Below are positions 23,934 through 32,728 of a stretch of 64,000 nucleotides of DNA, one piece after another. Source of the DNA: Actinomadura macra NBRC 14102 (lineage in GTDB: Bacteria > Actinomycetota > Actinomycetes > Streptosporangiales > Streptosporangiaceae); contig NZ_BCQT01000020.1 in assembly GCF_001552215.1 (NCBI RefSeq), forward strand, positions 177,115-241,114, in the 5' to 3' direction. Within the stretch, counting starts at the first letter, position 1. Each line of letters opens with the position of its first letter. The notes under the pieces are model-generated. The model did no database searches, had not been told where the DNA came from, and was given only the letters and a program-made list of their open reading frames with translations. Position numbers and translations under genes: made by a program.

Positions 23934-25132
23934 GTACCGAGTATCAAAGGGCGCTTGGACGGCGGATCGCCCAGGAGCGCAAGCGGCGGGGGCTGTCTCA
24001 GCCTGAGCTGGCGCGGCTGATCGATCGCTCGGTGGCCTGGGTCTCCCAGGTGGAACGTGGCGTGCGCAAGGTCGACCGGATGTCGGTCTTGGAGAAGGTC
24101 GCCGAGGTCCTGGAACTACCGCTGTCGGAGTTGGCGGCTGAGGCCCCGGTCGTTGCTGCGACGACCGAGGAACTCCCGGGGTCGGCTGGCCTGCGGCTCG
24201 TCCTGTCGGGCGCTCACTCGCTGCGGGCCATGCTGCACTCGGCGCCCGTACCGTCCACAGCTGAGATCAAGCCGCGGGTAGATCGCGCCTGGGAACTGGC
24301 CCATGGGAGTCAGTACGTCGAGTTGGCGGATCTGCTTCGCGGGCTGGTGCCCGCGCTGGAGTCCGCGGTGCGATCGGCGCCTGAGGAGCGGCGCACAGAG
24401 CTGTTCGATCTCCTGGCGGTGACCTACCAGGCGTGCTCGGCGGCGTTGGCCAAGCTCGGCGAACCGGAGGCGGCCTGGATCGCCGCTGACCGCGCCACCG
24501 TGGCGGCTGAACGTGCGGGCGATGCGCTGATGATGGCCGCCGGCGCTTTCCGGCTCGGGTTCGTCTTCCTGGGGGCGCGGCACTTCGACCAGGCGGAAGA
24601 GAACGCCCGGACGGCCGCTGAGGCGCTGTGGTTCCTCGTTGACCAGGGCAAGCCGGAGGCCATGTCGCTTTGGGGTGGGCTGACGCTGCAACGGGCCGTG
24701 GCCGCGTCCCGGCTCAATCAGGCGGACGTGGCGTATGAGCATCTGGCGCGGGCTCGCGAGGTCGCCGAACGGCTCGGGGACGGTCACAACGACTACAACA
24801 CCGAGTTCGGTCCGGCGAACGTGATGCTCCACGAGGTCGCCGTGGCGGTTGAGCTGGGGGACGCGGGTCACGCGCTCCGGGCCGGGGGCGAGGCGGACAC
24901 CTCGACCTTGTCCGCGGAACGTCGGGCGCGGCTACAGATCGATCTGGCGCGTGCGCACACCCAGCGGCGGCAGGTCGACGAGGCCGTCTCGGCGCTGCTG
25001 GAGGCTGAGTCGATCACACCGGAGCAGATACGGAACCACCGGATCGTGCGGCAAGTCGTGTCCGATCTGCTGACCATGCAGGATCCGCCCTCCTCTGACC
25101 TGCGAGAACTCGCTGACAGGGTGGGGGCGTAG
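23930..25132 (+). CDS. XRE-family regulator with TPR-like sensor region
   Basis: 400 aa. A Cro/XRE HTH spans about 8-65 (RIAQERKRRGLSQPELARL, SVAWVSQVERG). The remaining about 300 residues are helical repeats of TPR type (AAWIAADRATVAAERAGDAL; ARTAAEALWFLVDQGKPEAM). Such regulators often answer a small peptide or ligand and control AICE excision/transfer. GTG 23930 overlaps the ABM stop (GTGA). AGTACT clusters lie on both sides (23531-23556; 25136-25181), as expected for autoregulation plus control of the transfer genes. Confidence 0.85.
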   Translation: MSTEYQRALGRRIAQERKRRGLSQPELARLIDRSVAWVSQVERGVRKVDRMSVLEKVAEVLELPLSELAAEAPVVAATTEELPGSAGLRLVLSGAHSLRAMLHSAPVPSTAEIKPRVDRAWELAHGSQYVELADLLRGLVPALESAVRSAPEERRTELFDLLAVTYQACSAALAKLGEPEAAWIAADRATVAAERAGDALMMAAGAFRLGFVFLGARHFDQAEENARTAAEALWFLVDQGKPEAMSLWGGLTLQRAVAASRLNQADVAYEHLARAREVAERLGDGHNDYNTEFGPANVMLHEVAVAVELGDAGHALRAGGEADTSTLSAERRARLQIDLARAHTQRRQVDEAVSALLEAESITPEQIRNHRIVRQVVSDLLTMQDPPSSDLRELADRVGA

Positions 25133-25135
25133 AAA

Positions 25136-25181
25136 AAGTACGCTTCCTAGTACTCAAAGTACTAGTAGAAACCCTGAGTAC
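25136..25181. promoter_or_regulatory. AGTAC repeat cluster (operator 2)
   Basis: aagtac (25136-25141), agtact (25149-25154), agtact (25158-25163) and gagtac (25176-25181) stand immediately after the XRE stop. They lie in front of the structured leader of the transfer genes. The motif matches that in front of the ABM/XRE pair. Confidence 0.6.
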
Positions 25182-25186
25182 GGGGT

Positions 25187-25332
25187 AGCGTTCGTGTTGA
25201 CGCTGAAGCACTCCTCAGAGGAGGTGAAAGCTCAACACGAACGCTCTTCGTGTTTCAGGGGCGGAAGTCCGTTCTTGGACGGCGAAACAGGCCACACATG
25301 AAAGTGGCCTGAGCGGGAGACCCGCCCAGGCC
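25187..25332 (+). ncRNA. Structured leader RNA candidate upstream of transfer genes
   Basis: A perfect 14-bp stem (25187-25200 with 25232-25245) encloses AGGAGGTGA (25219-25227), a near-full match to the 16S 3' end that has no start codon at a usable distance. Downstream, caggccac (25288-25295) pairs with gtggcctg (25304-25311). The same right arm can instead pair ggcctg (25306-25311) with caggcc (25327-25332), extended by gcggg/cccgc. The two hairpins exclude each other, as in attenuators or switches. The segment is followed by the SCO3933-type gene. Its RNA nature is inference from symmetry. Confidence 0.45.
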
Positions 25333-25448
25333 GGATGCGGTTAGCACCCTAGTTGGCGCTTCGATGCTACCTCGTTCGTCCTGATGGCGTGTGTGCTCCC
25401 TCGGTTCCGTAACGCCTGCTCAGCAGGTGGACGAGAGGTGTACTCATC

Positions 25449-25820
25449 ATGCGCAACATCCCTGTCGACGTCTCCGCGCTCACCTTCGTGTGCGTGTCGG
25501 CGCCGCGTCCCAAGCTGGTCGACCAGGACACCGGCGAAGTCAAGGTGGACCGCAACGGCCAGACGGTGTTCACGGTGGGCCTGTCGGCCGCCGACGCCAT
25601 GGGGCGGGTGGAACTGCTCAACGTGTCGGTGCCCGGCGACCAGACGGTGACGATCGGCGAGATCGTGTCGCCGGTCGGGCTGCTGGCGTTCCCGTGGGAA
25701 CAGGTCCGCAACGGCGAAAAGCGGTGGGGGATCGCCTACCGCGCCGTTCAGATCGTCCCGGCGGGGGCGGTCTCCTCCGGCCCGGTCTCGGCGTCGTCCG
25801 CTGCTGCGGACGCTGCCTGA
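25449..25820 (+). CDS. SCO3933 family regulatory protein
   Basis: 123 aa. Sequence blocks IPVDVSALTFVCVSAPRPKL, DTGEVKVDRNGQTVFTVGLS, VTIGEIVSPVGLLAFPWEQV and KRWGIAYRA match my recollection of the SCO3933 family found before traSA-like genes. It is a small beta-rich protein of unproven biochemical role. ATG 25449 is preceded by a purine-rich site (gacgagaggtg). It lies 8 nt before the FtsK-like transfer gene. Confidence 0.8.
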   Translation: MRNIPVDVSALTFVCVSAPRPKLVDQDTGEVKVDRNGQTVFTVGLSAADAMGRVELLNVSVPGDQTVTIGEIVSPVGLLAFPWEQVRNGEKRWGIAYRAVQIVPAGAVSSGPVSASSAAADAA

Positions 25821-25828
25821 ACGGCGGG

Positions 25829-27175
25829 ATGGTCGTGAACGCTGTCTGTCTGGTGCTCGGGGTCCTGGCCGCTGCGGCGGCCGGGCTCTGGGCCTGGCGC
25901 CGGTGGCATCCGGTGTCGTTCTGGTACGGCGTGGGCTTCCCGGTCCGTGCGGTGCTGGTGTATCTGACCTGGCATCACGTGGCCTCGGGCTGCAAGCTGA
26001 CGCTGAAGCGGCGGCGGCTGCGGGTCACGTTGGACGCCGTCCCCGTCCTGGGGGCCGCCGGCCGGGGTGCCGCAACGGTGGTGGAGCACAAACGGCGAGT
26101 GCGGCGGGTCGATGTCGAGCGCGCTCCCCGGCTGGGTGTGCTGCGGCCCACCGGGCTGGGCTGGCGGATGCGGCTTCGCCTGCACGACGGCCAGGTTCCG
26201 GCGGACTACGAGAAGGCGGCGGAAGGGATCGCGCACGCCTGGCGTGTGCACTCGGTGCGGGTGGTGGACGTGCGTCCCGGGTTTGTCACCCTGTGGGCGA
26301 CGATGCGTGATCCGCTGACCGAGGTGTCGGTCGAACCGGAGACGGGGGAGCTGCTGCGGGTGCGGCCGGGCAAGCTGGAGAACGGTACCGACTGGGTGAT
26401 GGACTTTCGCGTCGTCCCGCACTGGCTCAACGCAGGTGCAACGCAGTCGGGCAAGTCCAACCTCGCGAACGCCATCATCAAGGGCTTGGCTCCGCAACCG
26501 GTCGCGCTGGTGGGGTTCGACCTCAAGGGCGGGGTGGAGTTCACGCCCTACGCCCCGCGGTTGTCGGCGCTGGCCACCAGCCGTAAGGAGTCGGTGGATC
26601 TGCTGGCCGATCTGGTCGGCGAAGTCGAATCCCGGATGGCGTTGTGCCGCGCGCACGGTGCACGCAACGTCTGGACGCTGCCAGAAGAGCTGTGCCCGGT
26701 GCCGGTGGTGGCGCTGGTGGACGAGGTCGCCGAACTGTTCCTGATGGCCGACAAATCCGAGAAGGACGAGGTGTCGAAGTCGGCTACCGCGCTGTTGCGG
26801 GTGGCGCAGCTGGGACGGGCGTTCGCGGTGTACCTGGTGGTGTGCGGTCAGCGCATCGGCTCCGACCTCGGTCCGGGCGTCACCGCGCTACGCGCGCAGC
26901 TGTCGGGGCGGGTGTGTCACCGGGTCAATGACCCGGAGACGGCGAACATGACGCTGGGGGACCTGGACCCGGCCGCGCTGGACGCCGCGCGAGCGATCCC
27001 GGCCGAGACGCCGGGGGTGTGCGTGGTCGCCGGTCAAGACGGGTCTTGGCACCGCGCCCGGTCGGTGTTTGTGCCTGAAGCCGTCGCCGAGCAAGCCGCC
27101 CGTGACCATGCCCACCTGACCCCGGACTGGGGTGTCCTGATCGGTTCGGTCCCGGCTGTCCGTCCGGCCGCATAG
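25829..27175 (+). CDS. traSA: FtsK/SpoIIIE-like conjugal DNA translocase (TraSA type)
   Basis: 448 aa. N-terminal membrane helices (about 4-22 and 33-50) precede an FtsK motor: Walker A GATQSGKSN (203-211), a VGFDLKGGVEFTPY segment and Walker B VVALVDEVAELF (about 291-302). The QRIGSDLGPGVTALRAQLSGRV block follows. Proteins of this type transfer double-stranded plasmid or AICE DNA between mycelial cells as a hexameric pump. No clt-like repeat for its C-terminal domain could be found by eye. Start ATG 25829. Confidence 0.9.
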   Translation: MVVNAVCLVLGVLAAAAAGLWAWRRWHPVSFWYGVGFPVRAVLVYLTWHHVASGCKLTLKRRRLRVTLDAVPVLGAAGRGAATVVEHKRRVRRVDVERAPRLGVLRPTGLGWRMRLRLHDGQVPADYEKAAEGIAHAWRVHSVRVVDVRPGFVTLWATMRDPLTEVSVEPETGELLRVRPGKLENGTDWVMDFRVVPHWLNAGATQSGKSNLANAIIKGLAPQPVALVGFDLKGGVEFTPYAPRLSALATSRKESVDLLADLVGEVESRMALCRAHGARNVWTLPEELCPVPVVALVDEVAELFLMADKSEKDEVSKSATALLRVAQLGRAFAVYLVVCGQRIGSDLGPGVTALRAQLSGRVCHRVNDPETANMTLGDLDPAALDAARAIPAETPGVCVVAGQDGSWHRARSVFVPEAVAEQAARDHAHLTPDWGVLIGSVPAVRPAA

Positions 27176-27252
27176 CTGGCTGGGCTTCTCCGACTCCCAT
27201 TCGCGCCACGTCCCTACCCGATTCATGCCCGAAACCGCCTGGAGGCTCCTCG

Positions 27253-27525
27253 ATGACCGCCCGTTCCCTACCCGCTCGTCCCCGTCCCCGTCCTGGGTTC
27301 GTCCCCGTCTCGGCTCCGGTCTCGTCCTGCTCGTCCTCGGCCGTCTCGGCGGTCCGGGTGGGCTGGGACGACCTTCGGAGTTTGGACGTGGCGGTCTGCG
27401 GCCGGTGCGCCGAGTCGATGGCCTCGCCTCGTGCGGGTGAGGTGGACGACTGGGCCGACGCTCACCGGTGTGACGCTGAGCTGGCCGCGCTGCTGGCACT
27501 GGTCACCGACCGGCGGGCGGCATGA
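27253..27525 (+). CDS. Small Spd-region protein, 90 aa
   Basis: A Pro/Ser-rich N-terminus leads into VRVGWDDLRSLDVAVCGRCA and a helical end (LAALLALVTDRRA). The GGAGG upstream of ATG 27253 and the ATGA overlap with the DUF2637 gene support it. The position after traSA is that of spread (spd) genes; function unknown. Confidence 0.6.
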   Translation: MTARSLPARPRPRPGFVPVSAPVSSCSSSAVSAVRVGWDDLRSLDVAVCGRCAESMASPRAGEVDDWADAHRCDAELAALLALVTDRRAA

Positions 27526-28370
27526 CCCGCCGCGTTGCCGGGGTGGTGGCCGATTCGGGGCCGGTGCTGGTGCTGGCCTCGATCGCGGCGGCGGGCTCGT
27601 TCTCCCACATCCGCGACACCGCCACCGGGCACGGCCAGGACGGGTGGATGGCCTGGGCCATCGCGGTCTGCATCGACCTGACCTGTGTCATGGCCGCTCG
27701 CGAGCGTCAGCGCGACAAGCGCACCCGACGGGAAACGGCGCGGTTGTCGTGGCCCACGCTGGTCCTGGTCGGCGGGATTCTGCTGTCGCTGGCGGCGAAC
27801 CTGGCCCAAGCCGACCCGTCGGTGTGGGGCTGGGTGATGGCGGCGACACCGGCGGGCGCGTTCCTGGTCGCGGTGTCGATGCTCGAACGCCGCAAAGCCG
27901 CGACACCGGCAGCGGTGCCGGCGACCGCGCCCAACCTGATCGCGGACGGCCCGGCCGTCCCGTCCTCCTACGGCGGCCCGTCCCCGTCCTCGACTCCGCC
28001 GGTCCCGTCCCCACCGTCCTCGCCGTGGGTGGTGTGGGAGGCCGACCGTCCTGAAGGTGGTGTCACCGTTCCGTCCGTCCCGGCCGATACCTCCGACCCG
28101 AACCGAGACCAGGACGGCCAGGACCACGAGGGCCAGGACGGCCAAACAACGATCCCCGTCCCCGTCTCACAGGCCAGCGACGAGGAATCGGCAGGGGCAT
28201 CTCCGGCGGCTCCGCTGGTGGCCTTCGCCCGGCGGGTGGCCGCCGAACACCACACCGCCCACGGACGCCCGATCACCCGTGACGCACTGCGCGCTCGGCT
28301 CGGGGTGTCCAACCAACTCGCGTCCGACCTGCTCCGCCACATCCGCACCGAAACCGCGCCCGTCGCCTGA
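27522..28370 (+). CDS. DUF2637 membrane protein (SpdB-like)
   Basis: 282 aa. Several hydrophobic helices in the first 125 residues (VLVLASIAAAGSFSHI, WMAWAIAVCIDLTCVMAAR, PTLVLVGGILLSLAANLAQA, GWVMAATPAGAFLVAV) give the DUF2637/SpdB plan. A long disordered Pro/Asp/Gln-rich linker (about 125-225) follows. A C-terminal helical unit LRARLGVSNQLASDLLRHIR may bind DNA. Related proteins act in intramycelial spread of the plasmid. It overlaps the previous gene by 4 nt. Confidence 0.85.
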   Translation: MTRRVAGVVADSGPVLVLASIAAAGSFSHIRDTATGHGQDGWMAWAIAVCIDLTCVMAARERQRDKRTRRETARLSWPTLVLVGGILLSLAANLAQADPSVWGWVMAATPAGAFLVAVSMLERRKAATPAAVPATAPNLIADGPAVPSSYGGPSPSSTPPVPSPPSSPWVVWEADRPEGGVTVPSVPADTSDPNRDQDGQDHEGQDGQTTIPVPVSQASDEESAGASPAAPLVAFARRVAAEHHTAHGRPITRDALRARLGVSNQLASDLLRHIRTETAPVA

Positions 28371-28384
28371 CAGGAGACACACCT

Positions 28385-28819
28385 ATGACCGGCAACACCA
28401 CACACACTGCCCGTCCTACCGCTTCGGCCGTGCTCGGTGACCTGGACGCCCGGCACCAAACCATCACCGGCCTGCGAGCCCTCGCCGACTTCCTTGAAAC
28501 GACTCCGGCCGTCCCGGTCAACAAACACGGCCATGACCTCCTGGTCTGCGTCCGAACCGGCGACGACACCTCGGCGGCGGCCCTGGTCGACCAGGTCGCC
28601 GCGCTACTGGGTGTCGAGGTGGCAGACGAACGCGACAACGGCGGCCACTACACCGCCACCCGCACCTTCGGCCGCATCTCCTACAGCATCGTCCACATCC
28701 CCGACCGCTCCCACCGGGAGTTCCACGCCCGGACCAGCTACGAAAGCAACATCCGCCTCGACAACGGCCAGGACAACCAGGGCCAGGGCGTCGGCGAGAT
28801 CGCCGGGCGGGTGGCCTGA
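28385..28819 (+). CDS. Hypothetical protein, 144 aa (spread region)
   Basis: An alpha/beta protein: ITGLRALADFLETTPAVPVN, LLVCVRTGDDTSAAALVDQV and TRTFGRISYSIVHIP. Proteins of this type are common in AICE spd clusters without assigned function. ATG 28385 follows an ACAGGAGACAC ribosome-binding site. Its stop overlaps the next ATG (TGATG). Confidence 0.7.
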   Translation: MTGNTTHTARPTASAVLGDLDARHQTITGLRALADFLETTPAVPVNKHGHDLLVCVRTGDDTSAAALVDQVAALLGVEVADERDNGGHYTATRTFGRISYSIVHIPDRSHREFHARTSYESNIRLDNGQDNQGQGVGEIAGRVA

Positions 28820-28980
28820 TGACGACCAACACCACCGACCCGCATCACTCGTCGCTCCTGGTCCTCCTCGCCTGGGCCTGCGGTCCGGTCACGGGCTGGG
28901 CCTGCGGGACCTGCGGCGGGGGCGGCGTCGCCTCCGACGGCTCCACCTGCCCCGACTGCCACGGCCACGGCCACCACTGA
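28819..28980 (+). CDS. Short DnaJ-type zinc-motif protein, 53 aa
   Basis: The C-terminal half has two CxxCxGxG-like units, CGTCGGGG and CPDCHGHG, 9 residues apart, as in a minimal DnaJ zinc finger. The N-terminus has a short hydrophobic stretch (SLLVLLAWACGPVTG). Start and stop are tightly coupled to the previous gene (TGATG). The same CxxCxGxG pair occurs as an insert in this element's integrase. Confidence 0.7.
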   Translation: MTTNTTDPHHSSLLVLLAWACGPVTGWACGTCGGGGVASDGSTCPDCHGHGHH

Positions 28981-28998
28981 GACAAGGAGGACCTCGTC

Positions 28999-29154
28999 AT
29001 GTTCCTGCGCCGTTGTGGGTTCTTCGCCTTCTGGAGCGTGCTGGGCCTGTTCCTGGTCCGCCAACCGGAGAACGCTGCGCACGCCGTAGAGGCCATCTTC
29101 GGGGCGCTGGCGGTGTTGGCCGACGCGTTCTCGCGGTTCGTCGCCGCGTTCTGA
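28999..29154 (+). CDS. Small membrane protein, 51 aa (Spd-like)
   Basis: One N-terminal hydrophobic helix (CGFFAFWSVLGLFLV) and an amphipathic C-terminal half (VEAIFGALAVLADAFSRFVA). A strong AAGGAGG lies 8 nt upstream of ATG 28999. Tiny membrane proteins at this position in pSAM2-like elements help plasmid spread; the assignment is by context. Confidence 0.65.
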   Translation: MFLRRCGFFAFWSVLGLFLVRQPENAAHAVEAIFGALAVLADAFSRFVAAF

Positions 29155-29158
29155 ACAC

Positions 29159-29209
29159 GCCCCCGGCGCGGCCCGCAAAGCCGCCAAGCAAGCACACCGC
29201 GCCGGGGGC
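29159..29209. terminator. Hairpin between spd genes and rep
   Basis: A perfect 13-bp GC stem (29159-29171 with 29197-29209), loop 25 nt, starts 4 nt after the stop of the small membrane protein. It probably terminates or attenuates the transfer transcript before the rep gene. Confidence 0.7.
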
Positions 29210-29255
29210 CTCGTCCCTACCAGCCACATGCATCCGATAGGGAGACCCGTCCATC

Positions 29256-30663
<1,408 letters not shown>

Positions 30664-30692
<29 letters not shown>

Positions 30693-30843
30693 AGCGGCCG
30701 ATCGGCTCCGGGTGAGCCGCTGGACGCTCTACAACCTCATCCGCTCCAACCAGCTCCGCACGGTCAAAATCGGCCGTCGCCGTCTCGTCCCCGTCAACGC
30801 TCTCGCCGAATGCCTGGACAAGCTCTTGGAGGTTGCTGCCTGA
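30664..30843 (+). CDS. xis: Excisionase (Xis), HTH_17
   Basis: 59 aa, one winged HTH: LTVDEAADRLRVSRWTLYNL then LRTVKIGRRRLVPVNAL. TTG start 30664 with AGGGAG upstream. It lies between rep and int, with its stop overlapping the int ATG (TGATG), as in pSAM2. It would bend attachment-site DNA and favour excision. The paired decamers at 15504 and 32208 are candidate binding sites. Confidence 0.85.
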
Positions 30844-32204
30844 TGACCGTCACCTTGCTCGCCGTCCCGGACGAACCCGAAGAGACACCGAACTCCAAGC
30901 CTCGAAAGAGCCGTTCGCGCAAGCGTGCCAACGGAGAGGGGACGATCTACCAACGGAAGGACGGACGATACGAGGGTGCGGCCTTCGTGCCGACGACCGC
31001 CGGCACCTACAAGCGGGTCCGTCTCTACGGCCGGACACGTGAGGAGGTGCGACGCAAGCTGACAAAGGCTCTGGAACAAGCTGACCAGGGCATCCCCATA
31101 TCGGCCGAGAGTTGGACGGTGGAGCAGTACCTCACGTACTGGCTGGACAACGTCGTCCGGCCTGAGCGCAAACCGCGCACCGCCCAGGGATACGAGGGCG
31201 TCATTCGCCTCTACCTCATCCCCGAACTGGGCAAGAAGCGGCTCGGCAAGCTGGCCGCGCTCGACGTCCGGGCCCTCATCAACCGCGTCCGGGCGCAATG
31301 CCTCTGCTGCAAACACGGCGTCGACGCGGCCCGCGACAAGCCCCGGTGCTGCGCCCTCAAGGGCGGCCAGTGCTGCGAATCGCACCCGTCCGTACGCATG
31401 GTCCAGTCCATTCACGCCGTCCTGCGGAACGCGCTGGAATCGGCCGTCCGGGAAGAGGTCATTCCCCGCAACGTGGCCAAGCTGGTCAAGGTCAGCGCTC
31501 CCAAGTACAAGGTGAACCGCGGGCTCACCGTCGGCCAGGCGCGCGACGTCCTCAAGGCTGCCCGTGACGAACGGCTCTACGCGCTGTACGTCCTCGCGCT
31601 CTGCCTCGGCCTGCGGCGCGGCGAGCTGCTCGGCCTGCGCTGGGAGGACATCACCCTCGCCGGCTGCCGGGCCTGCGACGGGGAGGGCGGTGAGGTGGAC
31701 GGCGCCGAATGCGAAACCTGCACCGGTAGCGGAGTCGAAAGCGGCAAGCTCGAAGTCACGCAGACACTCCAACGGGTCGGGGGAGCGCTACGTTTCGTCT
31801 GTCCCAAAACAGAAGACTCCGAACGGACCATTCCGCTGCCTCCGGTCTGCATCACGGCTCTGTGCGAGCACAGGGTGAGGCAAGCGGGCGAACGGACGGA
31901 CGCCTGGGAGGGCTGGCAGGACTACGGCCTGGTCTTCCCCTCCCGGCGCGGTACACCGATGGAGCCGGACAACCTTCGCCGTAGCTGGGGCCGCGTCCGC
32001 GCGGTCGCTGGCCTGAAGGAGATGCGCTTTCACGACATGCGGCATACCTGCGTCTCGCTGCTGCTCCACCTGGGCATCGCGCCGAACGTCGTCCGCGACA
32101 TCGTCGGGCACAGTGATATCGAGGTGACGATGACGATCTACGCTCACACCTCGCTGGATGACAAGCGGGCGGCGCTTCGGAAGCTGGGGGATGCGCTCGG
32201 CTGA
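30843..32204 (+). CDS. int: Tyrosine integrase (element 2) with Cys-rich inserts
   Basis: 453 aa. An AP2-like N-terminal arm domain (GEGTIYQRKDGRYEGAAFVP), core-binding domain and catalytic domain are visible. Motifs are Arg in LGLRRGELLGLRWED, HxxR in FHDMRHTCVSLLLHLG, His in GHSDIEVTMTIYAHTS and Tyr in that last segment. Two cysteine-rich inserts stand out: CLCCKHG...CCAL...CC (about 155-180) and CRACDGEG...CETCTGSG (about 276-297), the latter a DnaJ-type zinc unit inside the catalytic domain. It lies 76 bp from the att core. Confidence 0.9.
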   Translation: MTVTLLAVPDEPEETPNSKPRKSRSRKRANGEGTIYQRKDGRYEGAAFVPTTAGTYKRVRLYGRTREEVRRKLTKALEQADQGIPISAESWTVEQYLTYWLDNVVRPERKPRTAQGYEGVIRLYLIPELGKKRLGKLAALDVRALINRVRAQCLCCKHGVDAARDKPRCCALKGGQCCESHPSVRMVQSIHAVLRNALESAVREEVIPRNVAKLVKVSAPKYKVNRGLTVGQARDVLKAARDERLYALYVLALCLGLRRGELLGLRWEDITLAGCRACDGEGGEVDGAECETCTGSGVESGKLEVTQTLQRVGGALRFVCPKTEDSERTIPLPPVCITALCEHRVRQAGERTDAWEGWQDYGLVFPSRRGTPMEPDNLRRSWGRVRAVAGLKEMRFHDMRHTCVSLLLHLGIAPNVVRDIVGHSDIEVTMTIYAHTSLDDKRAALRKLGDALG

Positions 32205-32207
32205 GGA

Positions 32208-32230
32208 CGTTGCCGTCAGGGTTGCCGTCA
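32208..32230. repeat. Putative attP arm site, right copy
   Basis: Identical 23-mer to 15504-15526, with two gttgccgtca decamers. It starts 4 nt after the integrase stop and 50 bp before the att core. Confidence 0.6.
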
Positions 32231-32265
32231 AAAGGCCCGGAACCGATTACGGTTTCGGGCCTTTT
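32227..32265 (+). terminator. Integrase terminator
   Basis: aaaaggcccg...cgggcctttt forms a stem (about 15 pairs with gaacc/ggttt) ending in a T-run. It directly follows the int gene and abuts the arm-site repeat. Confidence 0.8.
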
Positions 32266-32279
32266 CGCTGCTCAGAGAG

Positions 32280-32322
32280 GTGGGCAGGGGCGGGGTCGAA
32301 CCGCCGACCTTCCGCTTTTCAG
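32280..32322. repeat. attR: attR core of element 2 (43-bp direct repeat in tRNA-Phe)
   Basis: Identical to 15378-15420. It covers the 3' part of tRNA-Phe from the anticodon loop to the acceptor end, so integration leaves the tRNA gene intact. Confidence 0.9.
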
Positions 32323-32354
32323 GCGGACGCTCGTACCGACTGAGCTACCTGCCC
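32281..32354 (-). tRNA. tRNA-Phe(GAA)
   Basis: All four stems pair. The acceptor is GGGCAGG/CCTGCCC with discriminator A, the D-stem GCTC/GAGC, the anticodon stem TCCGC/GCGGA with loop CTGAAAA (GAA) and the T-stem GGCGG/CCGCC. No encoded CCA. It is the integration target of the tandem elements. Confidence 0.95.
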
Positions 32355-32374
32355 AGGACGCGCGGGGCGCCTGG

Positions 32375-32449
32375 CGGTCCTGACGGGATTTGAACCCGCG
32401 GCCTCCACCTTGACAGGGTGGCGAGCACTCCTAGCTGCTCCACAGGACC
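32375..32449 (-). tRNA. tRNA-Asp(GTC)
   Basis: The acceptor is GGTCCTG/CAGGACC with discriminator G. D-stem GAGC/GCTC, anticodon stem CCACC/GGTGG with loop CTGTCAA (GTC), T-stem GCGGG/CCCGT. It lies 20 nt upstream of tRNA-Phe and is probably in the same transcript. Confidence 0.95.
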
Positions 32450-32680
32450 TTGCTGTTCCGAGCCTAGCGGCTCTGGAGGGTGTCTTGGCCGGGTGATCCG
32501 GCGCTTGGCGACGTCCGAGAGCATACGCGATGGCCGAGGGCGGCGCCAACTTGTTAAGGGGTTGGTGGACGGGCGGAGGGGGAGGAGGGGTGGTAACGGA
32601 GAGATGCCGGGCGGATACCGATCCGGGGTGGGTTTCAAGGGTGGTGTAGGCGGGGTTTCGCTTTGTTGTCCAAGTTCCTA

Positions 32681-32698
32681 CTCTGACCCGGGTCAGAG
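32681..32698. promoter_or_regulatory. 18-bp perfect palindrome before the permease
   Basis: CTCTGACCC followed by its reverse complement GGGTCAGAG, centred at 32689.5, ends 30 bp before the permease ATG. It is a strong candidate operator for a dimeric regulator of amino-acid uptake. The rest of the 32450-32728 gap shows no gene. Confidence 0.6.
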
Positions 32699-32728
32699 AT
32701 GTTGTGCGTGTGAGAGAGGCCGAAACGC

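Noticed and set aside
25250..25312. 20-codon frame as a definite leader peptide gene
   Set aside because: The strong Shine-Dalgarno-like sequence is 22 nt away and within a hairpin loop; kept only as a remark in the structured-leader finding.
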